Assembly (NCBI GenBank): GCA_015655565.1
Contig: JAATEU010000404.1
Location: forward strand, 1-8,613
DNA: 8,613 nt
Origin: Clostridiales bacterium
GTDB taxonomy: Bacteria; Bacillota; Clostridia; Lachnospirales; Lachnospiraceae
Reading direction: 5' to 3'
The translations under genes were made by a program, and so were the position numbers. This document shows positions 1 to 5,550 of this stretch, piece after piece (within the stretch, counting starts at the first letter, position 1; the number at the start of each line of letters is the position of its first letter). Under the pieces are notes generated by a model. That model was not told where the DNA came from, searched no databases, and worked only from the letters and a program-made list of their open reading frames with translations.

Positions 1-4
1 GCGA

Positions 5-31
5 AGTGTGAAGAAAAAACATCTTCACACT
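5..31 (+). repeat. Perfect 10-bp inverted repeat (hairpin 1 of the rbfA leader)
   Basis: AGTGTGAAGA (5-14) is followed by a 7-nt A-rich loop and its exact reverse complement at 22-31. No T-run follows, so it does not look like a standard intrinsic terminator. It is the first of four inverted repeats ahead of rbfA. Positions 1-180 hold no convincing open reading frame; infB commonly lies upstream of rbfA, but its end is not visible here. Confidence 0.6.
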
Positions 32-41
32 GATTATTTGA

Positions 42-60
42 GATGCCGCAGGGCGGCATC
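42..60 (+). repeat. Perfect 8-bp GC-rich inverted repeat (hairpin 2 of the rbfA leader)
   Basis: GATGCCGC (42-49) and GCGGCATC (53-60) are separated by a 3-nt loop. The stem is much richer in GC than the surroundings and has no T-tract after it. Its CGGCAT arm could alternatively pair with ATGCCG at 101-106, so this leader could adopt more than one fold. That alternative is inference. Confidence 0.6.
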
Positions 61-70
61 ATGTCGTTAA

Positions 71-125
71 GGTTGAAAGAAAATAGATTTAGAAAAAGGA
101 ATGCCGTCTTGTGATTCTTTCAACC
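71..125 (+). repeat. Perfect 11-bp inverted repeat with a 33-nt loop (hairpin 3 of the rbfA leader)
   Basis: GGTTGAAAGAA (71-81) is the exact reverse complement of TTCTTTCAACC (115-125), with a 33-nt loop between. The loop contains ATGCCG, which is complementary to part of hairpin 2. The role is unknown; it may be a structured 5' leader or an operator for a DNA-binding protein. Confidence 0.5.
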
Positions 126-142
126 ATATTTATTTATGGCAG

Positions 143-164
143 TACCGCAGACGGGTCTGCGGTA
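143..164 (+). promoter_or_regulatory. GC-rich hairpin next to the rbfA ribosome binding site
   Basis: TACCGCAGA (143-151) pairs perfectly with TCTGCGGTA (156-164) around a CGGG loop. It ends 6 nt before the GGAG Shine-Dalgarno sequence (171-174) of rbfA. A stable stem this close to a ribosome binding site can influence ribosome access or protect the transcript end. Which of these applies cannot be told from sequence. Confidence 0.45.
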
Positions 165-180
165 TGCAATGGAGAAAAAA

Positions 181-600
181 ATGAGAAAAAATAGTATTAA
201 AAACACTAGGATAAATGGTGAAGTTCAACGTGAATTAAGCCAATTAATCAGCAGGGAAATAAAAGATCCAAGAATAAATCCCCTGACTTCCGTGGTTGCG
301 GTAGAGGTGGCTCCGGATTTAAAGCATGCTAAAGTATATATTAGTGTTTTAGGCGATGAGGAATCCCGGAAAAGTACCCTGGCAGGTTTGAAAAGTGCAG
401 CTCCTTATATACGGGGGCAGTTGGCAAGAACCATTAACCTACGCAACACACCGGAATTAACATTTGTTTTAGATCAGTCCATAGAATATGGTGTGAATAT
501 GTCCCGCTTAATTCATGAAGTAAATAAGGATTTAGACCTTTCGGATGAGGAAACAGATGAGAACGATTCCGATAATGAGAACGGTGACGAAGAAGAATAA
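181..600 (+). CDS. rbfA: 30S ribosome-binding factor A
   Basis: RbfA is a small KH-fold protein that binds the 30S subunit during late assembly, near helix 1 of 16S rRNA, and is needed for 16S 5'-end maturation. It acts in the cytoplasm. The family pattern is clear: an N-terminal helix (RINGEVQRELSQLISREIKD, about residues 10-29), the DPRI motif, the VAPDLKHAKVYIS strand, and a helix-strand end around TPELTFVLDQSIEYG. The chosen ATG at 181 has GGAG at 171-174, 6 nt upstream, giving 139 residues, within the family range. In-frame ATGs at 136 and 169 would translate through the 143-164 hairpin and lack a ribosome binding site. The last 23 residues (from about 117) are strongly acidic (14 Asp/Glu) and probably disordered. 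The gene heads the conserved rbfA-nrnA-truB-ribF block. Confidence 0.95.
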   Translation: MRKNSIKNTRINGEVQRELSQLISREIKDPRINPLTSVVAVEVAPDLKHAKVYISVLGDEESRKSTLAGLKSAAPYIRGQLARTINLRNTPELTFVLDQSIEYGVNMSRLIHEVNKDLDLSDEETDENDSDNENGDEEE

Positions 601-835
601 AGGACAGGTAGCCGTTTACAATAATATTTTTTACTTTAATTGCCGCAAGCGGCCAGGGTTGGTGCCGGTGTCTGCCAGGGCTACTTTTTGTAGCCGGATG
701 GGATGTCTGTACGATCAGGCAGATATGCATAATCAAAGATGTCTACCTGCCTGTGCAGGCGGATTACTGACATAAACGTTAAGTTCTTGCGGGCAGGAAT
801 AGCAGGAATATTTGTAATGGAGGTAAATAGTTAGC
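601..835 (+). other. Structured 235-nt spacer between rbfA and nrnA
   Basis: No credible gene lies here. Visible inverted repeats are GCCG/CGGC (642-645 with 650-653), GGCTAC/GTAGCC around a TTTTT loop (679-684 with 690-695), CAGGCAG/CTGCCTG (716-722 with 747-753), and CCTGC/GCAGG (746-750 with 755-759). The last two share bases and cannot form together. A perfect tandem duplication of the 9-mer GCAGGAATA occupies 793-810, just ahead of the nrnA ribosome binding site. The middle of the spacer is richer in GC than the flanking genes. It may be a structured leader, an RNA processing site or a remnant of a small dispersed repeat; nothing visible decides between these. Confidence 0.5.
793..810 (+). 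repeat. Tandem 9-bp direct repeat (2 copies of GCAGGAATA)
   Basis: GCAGGAATA occurs twice back to back (793-801 and 802-810), ending 8 nt before the GGAGG of nrnA. It could be a protein-binding site or simple slippage. Confidence 0.6.
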
Positions 836-1789
836 ATGAAGAGTATTTTTGATGAAATAAAAGATGCAAGAACTATCGGAATTGCCGGTCACGTGAGACC
901 GGATGGTGACTGTGTCGGTTCCTGTCTGGCATTATATCACTATTTAAAGGGTAATTTACCGGGAAATTTTGTGATTGATTTATATCTGGAAACAGTTCCT
1001 GATAAATTTCAGATTATTGGGGGAACCAATCTTATAAAACAAGCTAATACAGAGGGAATCATCTATGATTTATTTATTTCCCTTGACAGCAGCAGCTTGG
1101 ACCGATTAGGTTTTGCACAGGAATATTTTGATAATGCCCGCCGTACTATGAACATTGACCATCATATCAGTAATACCAATTTTGCCCTTGTGAACCATGT
1201 TGAAGAGAAAGCCAGCTCTGCCTGTGAAGTATTGTTTGGATTAATTGAAGAGGAAAAAATAGATTTAACCATTGCTAAAGCCTTATATTTGGGAATTATC
1301 CATGATACAGGTGTATTTAAACATTCCAATACTTCTCAAAAGACCATGAACATAGCAGGTACGCTTATTGCAAAAGGAGTACCTTTTTCACAAATGATAG
1401 ATGAAACCTTCTACTTAAAGAGCTATATTCAAAACCAAATCTTAGGCAGATGTCTTTTGGAAAGCATGTTAATCATGGACGGTAAATGTATTGTTTCATC
1501 TGTAAACAGGAAAATACTGGATTTTTATAATGCTGTCCCGGCTGATTTGGATGGTATCATCGACCAGCTTAGAATTACGCAGGGGATAGAGGTTGCCATT
1601 CTTCTTTATGAAACGGATTTTCATGAATATAAGGTAAGTATGAGGGCAAATGGAATGGCTGATGTCAGAAAGATTGCGGCATATTTTGGGGGAGGAGGCC
1701 ATATTAAGGCAGCCGGATGTACCATGCATGGCACCCTTCATGACGTAGTAAATAATCTGACGGTTCATATTGAACATCAGTTATCTTGA
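836..1789 (+). CDS. nrnA: DHH/DHHA1 bifunctional oligoribonuclease / PAP phosphatase (NrnA type)
   Basis: NrnA-type proteins degrade very short RNA oligonucleotides (nanoRNA, pGpG) and dephosphorylate 3'-phosphoadenosine 5'-phosphate, using a Mn-dependent DHH active site in the cytoplasm. The metal-binding motifs are intact: H19-x3-D23-x-D25 in GHVRPDGD, D84 in SLDSSS, the D108-H109-H110 signature, and D157 in HDTG. The DHHA1 substrate-binding domain ends with GGGGH at 285-289. The 317-residue length is normal. The ATG at 836 is preceded by GGAGG at 819-823; the 12-nt spacing is somewhat long, but no better in-frame start is present. The gene lies in its usual place between rbfA and truB. The exact substrate preference (oligoribonuclease, PAP or cyclic-dinucleotide product) cannot be read from sequence alone. 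Confidence 0.93.
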   Translation: MKSIFDEIKDARTIGIAGHVRPDGDCVGSCLALYHYLKGNLPGNFVIDLYLETVPDKFQIIGGTNLIKQANTEGIIYDLFISLDSSSLDRLGFAQEYFDNARRTMNIDHHISNTNFALVNHVEEKASSACEVLFGLIEEEKIDLTIAKALYLGIIHDTGVFKHSNTSQKTMNIAGTLIAKGVPFSQMIDETFYLKSYIQNQILGRCLLESMLIMDGKCIVSSVNRKILDFYNAVPADLDGIIDQLRITQGIEVAILLYETDFHEYKVSMRANGMADVRKIAAYFGGGGHIKAAGCTMHGTLHDVVNNLTVHIEHQLS

Positions 1790-1826
1790 CGGAATCGTTT
1801 CCGATTATCCGGCCATACCGGAGAAC

Positions 1827-1831
1827 AGGAG
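1827..1831 (+). promoter_or_regulatory. Shine-Dalgarno AGGAG that fixes the truB start
   Basis: AGGAG (1827-1831) lies 8 nt before the TTG at 1840. The upstream in-frame TTG at 1786, which overlaps the nrnA stop codon, has no ribosome binding site. This supports initiation at 1840. Confidence 0.75.
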
Positions 1832-1839
1832 CCAGAAGA

Positions 1840-2763
1840 TTGATTAACGGAATCATTAATGTATATAAAGAAAAAGGATATACTTCTCATGATGCAGTTG
1901 CAAAGCTGAGAGGTATAATAAATCAGAAAAAAATCGGACATACCGGCACTTTAGATCCGGATGCGGAAGGCGTATTGCCTGTCTGTCTTGGTAATGGTAC
2001 TAAATTATGTGATATGTTGACGGATAATAATAAGACCTATGAAGCAGTACTGTTATTGGGTGTTATTACGGATACCCAGGATGCAACCGGTACTGTCTTA
2101 ACGGCACATGAGGTAAATGTAAGCAGACAGCAGGTGGAGGAAGCTATTTTAAGCTTTATCGGGGAATATGACCAATTGCCTCCCATGTATTCGGCCATTA
2201 AAGTAAATGGTAAGAGGTTATATGAACTTGCCAGGGCAGGCAAAGAAATTGAAAGAGCAACCAGAAAAGTATGGATACATAATATCCGGATTATTGAGTT
2301 GGATGAAGAAAAGCACCAAGTAAAAATAGAAGTGGATTGTTCCAAAGGAACCTATATCAGAACCTTGTGTCATGATATTGGTGCCAGGCTTTTATGCGGG
2401 GGATGCATGAAGAGCTTATTAAGGACCAGGGCCGGTCGGTTTACGATTGAAAACAGTTTAAAGCTATCGGAAATTCAAGACAGAATGAAGCAGGATCAGC
2501 TGCAGGATTATCTGGTTAAGGTTGATGATATGTTCCCTGATTATACGAAAATAATGGTTGCGGAAGAATATACGAAATTAATTTGTAATGGGAACAGTTT
2601 TCAGACAAAGCAGATAAAAGAACAATCCGGCGGATACGGTAATAGCGGTACGGACGGAATTACCGACCGGGTAAGGGTATATGACTGGCGGAACCAATTT
2701 ATCGGAATATATCAATATGATGGGGAAGATAAAAGGTTTAAACCGGTAAAAATGTTTTTGTAA
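1840..2763 (+). CDS. truB: tRNA pseudouridine(55) synthase TruB
   Basis: TruB isomerises U55 to pseudouridine in the T-loop of tRNAs. From the TTG at 1840 the protein has 307 residues and begins MINGIINVYKEKGYTSHD, where TruB proteins normally begin. An in-frame TTG at 1786 overlaps the nrnA stop and would add 18 residues, but has no ribosome binding site. The catalytic motif HTGTLDP is at 34-40 with nucleophile Asp39. Also present are LPPMYSAIKVNGKRLYELAR (about 113-132) and SKGTYIRTL (168-176). The C-terminal PUA-like part contains VRVYDWRNQFIGIY. Just before it is a Gly/Ser/Asp-rich stretch (GGYGNSGTDG) that looks like an extra linker loop compared with typical family members. The gene starts 50 nt after nrnA and ends 22 nt before ribF, suggesting one transcript. 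Confidence 0.94.
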   Translation: MINGIINVYKEKGYTSHDAVAKLRGIINQKKIGHTGTLDPDAEGVLPVCLGNGTKLCDMLTDNNKTYEAVLLLGVITDTQDATGTVLTAHEVNVSRQQVEEAILSFIGEYDQLPPMYSAIKVNGKRLYELARAGKEIERATRKVWIHNIRIIELDEEKHQVKIEVDCSKGTYIRTLCHDIGARLLCGGCMKSLLRTRAGRFTIENSLKLSEIQDRMKQDQLQDYLVKVDDMFPDYTKIMVAEEYTKLICNGNSFQTKQIKEQSGGYGNSGTDGITDRVRVYDWRNQFIGIYQYDGEDKRFKPVKMFL

Positions 2764-2785
2764 GGTATGAATAGGAGTAATATAT

Positions 2786-3712
2786 ATGGAATATATAACA
2801 GGTCGTATAGATTTTAAACTTCATAATTCTGCTGTATCTTTGGGAAAATTCGACGGATTACATCGCGGACACCAGCTTTTGCTGAATAAAATTTTAGAGC
2901 AGAAGAAGCAGGGATATCAGGCTGTGATGTTTACTTTTATGTATCACCCCGGCAACCTGTTTTCAGATAAAGAAATTGATTTAATTTATACCGAGGATGA
3001 AAAACGGTATCTGCTGGAACAGAGCGGTCTGGATGTATTGATTTCGTATCCGTTTACGGAAGAAACCGTTTCCATGGAGCCGGAAACCTTTATAAGTGAA
3101 GTATTGATACAGAATCTGGATGCCAGGATGATTGCCGTTGGATCGGACTTCTGTTTCGGACATAACCGAAAAGGTAATGTTGCCCTGCTAAGGGAAATGT
3201 CTGAATATTACGGATATGAATTAATTGTATTTGATAAAATAAAGGCCGGAGAGCAGGTAATCAGCAGCTCCTATATCCGGAATGAGATTATAAAAGGACA
3301 TATGGAAAATGCAAATGCCATGCTTGGCAATCCCTTTACGGTTATGGGTGAAGTCCGGCATGGTCGAAAAATAGGACATACCTTGGGATTTCCAACAACT
3401 AACCTGATTCCTCCTGTACACAAATTACTGCCGCCCAACGGGGTTTATGCCTCTGTTACTAAAGTAAACGGTATAAAATATCCAGGGATTACCAATATTG
3501 GTTTTAATCCAACGGTTGGTACGACACCGGAACGCAGGGTGGAAACCTATATTTTTGACTTTGATGCTGATTTATATGGCGTTTCCATTGAAGTTTCGTT
3601 ATATTGCTTGGAAAGACATGAGATTAAATTTAATACCCTGGAGGAATTAAAGGAACAGATGAAGAAAGACGTTGTTTTTGGCCGGGAGTATTTTAAATGC
3701 CGGGAGTATTAA
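2786..3712 (+). CDS. ribF: Bifunctional riboflavin kinase / FAD synthetase RibF
   Basis: RibF phosphorylates riboflavin to FMN and adenylylates FMN to FAD, in the cytoplasm. The N-terminal nucleotidyltransferase domain (about 1-180) has GKFDGLHRGH at 20-29 with the HxGH motif, GSDFCFGHNRKGN at 119-131 and ISSSYIR at 159-165. The C-terminal flavokinase domain (about 183-305) has GRKIGHTLGFPTTNL at 193-207, PPNGVYA at 216-222, GITNIGFNPTVG at 234-245, and VETYIFDFDADLYG with Glu253 as the probable catalytic base. The 308-residue length is standard. AGGAG (2773-2777) lies 8 nt before the ATG. Transcription probably continues from truB. No FMN riboswitch is visible ahead of it. No rpsO follows, although rpsO often lies after ribF or truB in Firmicutes. 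Confidence 0.96.
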   Translation: MEYITGRIDFKLHNSAVSLGKFDGLHRGHQLLLNKILEQKKQGYQAVMFTFMYHPGNLFSDKEIDLIYTEDEKRYLLEQSGLDVLISYPFTEETVSMEPETFISEVLIQNLDARMIAVGSDFCFGHNRKGNVALLREMSEYYGYELIVFDKIKAGEQVISSSYIRNEIIKGHMENANAMLGNPFTVMGEVRHGRKIGHTLGFPTTNLIPPVHKLLPPNGVYASVTKVNGIKYPGITNIGFNPTVGTTPERRVETYIFDFDADLYGVSIEVSLYCLERHEIKFNTLEELKEQMKKDVVFGREYFKCREY

Positions 3713-3714
3713 TT

Positions 3715-3760
3715 ATCATAATAAAGATACTTCTTGTATTTTATGATGAACCAATTTTTT
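3715..3760 (+). terminator. Candidate AT-rich terminator after ribF
   Basis: An imperfect hairpin begins 3 nt after the ribF stop. ATCAT, AAA and ATAC (3715-3730, with small bulges) pair with GTATTTTATGAT (3736-3747) around a TTCTT loop. A T6 run follows at 3755-3760, 7 nt after the stem. The low GC of the stem and the gap before the T-run make it a weak candidate. Confidence 0.35.
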
Positions 3761-3771
3761 ATTCAGAAGAC

Positions 3772-3825
3772 AATAGGGCATATTTAACCTTTTACAATTG
3801 TAATTCAATACACCCTATTTGTTTT
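3772..3825 (+). terminator. Candidate terminator in the convergent gap
   Basis: AATAGGG (3772-3778) pairs with CCCTATT (3813-3819). After a 2-nt mismatch the stem resumes with TATT/AATA and AA/TT, and the 12-bp palindrome TTACAATTGTAA (3792-3803) sits near the tip. On the plus strand it runs directly into TGTTTTC. On the minus strand no T-run follows, so it probably stops ribF transcription rather than the opposing regulator gene. Confidence 0.45.
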
Positions 3826-3842
3826 CATTAACAGGGATTTAA

Positions 3843-5318
3843 TTATAAATAATCCTTTAATGCTTCATATAAGGCTGTAATGCCGGCTTGAATGTTTCCT
3901 TCCGGTATATTGGCATAACCTAACAGTATGGAAGGCGGTGAATGGGGCTCAGGCTTTGTAATATAATGCTCACTTAAACCATATATTTTAATGCTTTTTC
4001 TGGCCGCGGTTTCTATGATTTCCTGTTCGGAGGCATTGGATAAGAAGCGAAGGAGCAAATGCAGGCCTCCGTTTTCCCCTTCAATGGTTAACTTATCTTT
4101 AAATATCTTTAAGCTTTGGATTAACAGATCATGTTTTCCTTTATAGAGCTTTCGCATTTTATTCAAATGTCTTTCAAAATATCCGTCCGTAATAAAATGG
4201 GTAATAATATTCTGATCCACCCTGGATACGGTGGAGGAGTAATAATATAGATTCTGCTTGTATAACTCCAGCAGATTTTTCGGCAATACCATATAACCGA
4301 TACGGATGGCCGGGGCAACAGCCCTGGAGAAGGTTCCAAGGTAAATTACCTTGCCGGAGGAGTCAATTCCCTGTAAGGCAGGGATTGGTTTTCCTTTATA
4401 ACGGAATTCACTGTCATGATCATCTTCAATAATATAACGGTCCGGGGCTTTATCTGCCCATTGCAATAATTCCATACGCCGTTTGATAGGCATGACAATT
4501 CCCAAGGGATATTGGTGGGACGGTGTTACATATACGATATTGGCCCTGGATTCCGTTAATGGCTGGATACGGATGCCATTCTGGTCTAAATCAATGGGAA
4601 TGACGGAATAGTGTAAACCGGTAAATATTTTATAGGCTTGTTTATAAGTGGGATTTTCCGTGGCAATAATGATTTTTTCTACGGTGCTGCCTGGATTGGA
4701 AATATGGTTAATGGGGATTTCGTCTTCCAAGGCGGGACTCATTTCTACATATTGAAATAGCTGTGACAGCAGCTGAAGGAGATAATCGGCTCCGGCACCA
4801 ATAATAATCTGTGACGCACTGCAATTTACGCCGCGTGATTCATGAAGGTATCTTCCAATGGCGGCACGAAGGCTTTTGTCACCCTGTTTATCTCCAAGCA
4901 GGAATAAGTCATTATTATATTCATTCATACAGTTTTTGGATAATTTGCGCCAGATATTATATGGAAAACTGTTAATATCAATGGTAAAGGGAGAAAAATC
5001 ATATTGGAAGGACATTTTTAATTTTAGTACCGGTTGGGGTACGGGAGCCGGCGTTGCAGTTATATGCATTAAATCAGATACCATAGCCACATAATAGCCG
5101 CTTTTGGGCACAGTTTCCAGATATCCCTCCGAAACCAGCTGAGCATAAGCCATATCAATGGTATTCCGGCTGACACCTAGATTGGCAGCTAAGCTTCTTG
5201 TGGAAGGCAGTTTATAATGGTAAGGCAAATTTCCTGTTTTTATTTCATTCTTTATATAAGCATAAATCTGTTCATACATGGGTAAGGATGAATTCGTATT
5301 AAGATTAATTGTAAGCAA
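3843..5318 (-). CDS. MocR/GabR-type GntR regulator with aminotransferase-like domain; PLP lysine replaced by arginine
   Basis: This 491-residue protein has an N-terminal GntR winged helix (about 10-78, with PSTRSLAANLGVSRNTIDMAYAQL typical of the family), a short Pro-rich linker (about 88-97) and a fold-type I aminotransferase-like domain. MocR proteins use PLP bound to this domain as a sensor cofactor; in B. subtilis GabR, Lys312 forms the Schiff base. Here the equivalent motif reads GTFSR with Arg332 (codon AGG). The EDDYDSEFRY motif reads EDDHDSEFRY, with His301. Other landmarks are kept: ENPTY (221-225), VTPSHQYPLG (264-273) and IRIGYMVLP. About 20 extra residues lie between LLSQLF and KIIIATENP (roughly 190-214). 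The start is TTG, with GGAGGTG ending 5 nt upstream. It is divergent from the ABC exporter pair, its most likely target. Whether it still binds PLP non-covalently or another ligand is unknown. Confidence 0.92.
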   Translation of the reverse strand: MLTINLNTNSSLPMYEQIYAYIKNEIKTGNLPYHYKLPSTRSLAANLGVSRNTIDMAYAQLVSEGYLETVPKSGYYVAMVSDLMHITATPAPVPQPVLKLKMSFQYDFSPFTIDINSFPYNIWRKLSKNCMNEYNNDLFLLGDKQGDKSLRAAIGRYLHESRGVNCSASQIIIGAGADYLLQLLSQLFQYVEMSPALEDEIPINHISNPGSTVEKIIIATENPTYKQAYKIFTGLHYSVIPIDLDQNGIRIQPLTESRANIVYVTPSHQYPLGIVMPIKRRMELLQWADKAPDRYIIEDDHDSEFRYKGKPIPALQGIDSSGKVIYLGTFSRAVAPAIRIGYMVLPKNLLELYKQNLYYYSSTVSRVDQNIITHFITDGYFERHLNKMRKLYKGKHDLLIQSLKIFKDKLTIEGENGGLHLLLRFLSNASEQEIIETAARKSIKIYGLSEHYITKPEPHSPPSILLGYANIPEGNIQAGITALYEALKDYL

Positions 5319-5323
5319 AACGA

Positions 5324-5330
5324 CACCTCC
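5324..5330 (-). promoter_or_regulatory. Strong Shine-Dalgarno of the MocR-type gene
   Basis: On the minus strand GGAGGTG (5324-5330) precedes the TTG at 5318-5316. Its GGAGG core lies 7 nt from the start codon, which supports this non-ATG initiation codon. Confidence 0.8.
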
Positions 5331-5350
5331 GGGGAAAATGGTATGGTAAT

Positions 5351-5402
5351 ATTATAATAATATCCATGATAGAAGAATACCAGTTGTTCGGATTTTTTAC
5401 AA
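5351..5402 (-). promoter_or_regulatory. Candidate promoter region of the MocR-type gene
   Basis: Two overlapping options exist on the minus strand. One is TTGTAA (5397-5402), a 17-nt spacer, then TATTCT (5374-5379) preceded by an extended -10 TG. The other is a perfect TATAAT (5351-5356) with no good -35, which would give a leader of about 25 nt. The perfect TATAAT is embedded in the palindrome ATATTAT-A-ATAATAT (5349-5363), a possible operator for autoregulation. TGGTAT (5339-5344) and ATACCA (5377-5382) form an outer inverted repeat around it. Confidence 0.4.
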
Positions 5403-5439
5403 GGTAATTATTGAATTTTCAGTTAATGTATGAGATAAT

Positions 5440-5451
5440 CATATGCATATG
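5440..5451. promoter_or_regulatory. 12-bp palindrome CATATGCATATG in the divergent control region
   Basis: This perfect self-complementary 12-mer is also two tandem CATATG units. It lies about 37 nt upstream of the -10 box of the ABC operon, a position suited to a regulator site. That it binds the neighbouring MocR-type protein is only inference. Confidence 0.35.
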
Positions 5452-5487
5452 GGTAATGTGAAAAAAGATAAAACTCATTTTTCGTAA

Positions 5488-5493
5488 TATAAT
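5488..5493 (+). promoter_or_regulatory. Candidate -10 box of the ABC exporter operon
   Basis: A consensus TATAAT is present on the plus strand. At 16-18 nt upstream there is no recognisable -35 (the bases are A-rich, around AAGATA). A promoter with a good -10 and a poor -35 would fit activation by a regulator. Transcription would begin near 5500, putting the 5504-5550 inverted repeat at the 5' end of the mRNA. Confidence 0.45.
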
Positions 5494-5503
5494 ATTTCAC
5501 TAA

Positions 5504-5550
5504 AGCGTGTTTGAAAAATGCTTGTGCCGTGTTGATTTTTCAAACACGCT
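5504..5550. repeat. Perfect 16-bp inverted repeat bracketed by CTAA (possible small insertion element)
   Basis: AGCGTGTTTGAAAAAT (5504-5519) and its exact reverse complement (5535-5550) flank a 15-nt loop. The 47-bp unit is immediately bordered by CTAA on both sides (5500-5503 and 5551-5554), which resembles a 4-bp target duplication. It is not followed by a T-run on the plus strand. It could be a miniature palindromic mobile repeat, or a structured 5' leader of the ABC mRNA. It has no coding capacity. Confidence 0.6.

Noticed and set aside
136..180. 15-residue N-terminal extension of RbfA from ATG 136
   Set aside because: It lacks a ribosome binding site, would translate through a perfect hairpin, and the ATG at 181 has a well-spaced GGAG.
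434..736. 100-residue minus-strand ORF opposite the rbfA end and the spacer
   Set aside because: It lies antisense to a conserved gene, with no start signal or family likeness.
545..775. 76-residue plus-strand ORF overlapping the rbfA end and the spacer
   Set aside because: It overlaps rbfA in another frame, has no ribosome binding site and no recognisable domain. The GC-rich inverted repeats explain its odd composition.
2761..2785. FMN riboswitch ahead of ribF
   Set aside because: The truB-ribF gap is only 22 nt and cannot hold an FMN aptamer.
5504..5550. Intrinsic terminator at the perfect inverted repeat
   Set aside because: No T-run follows on the plus strand, and on the minus strand it lies upstream of the regulator gene, not after a gene.
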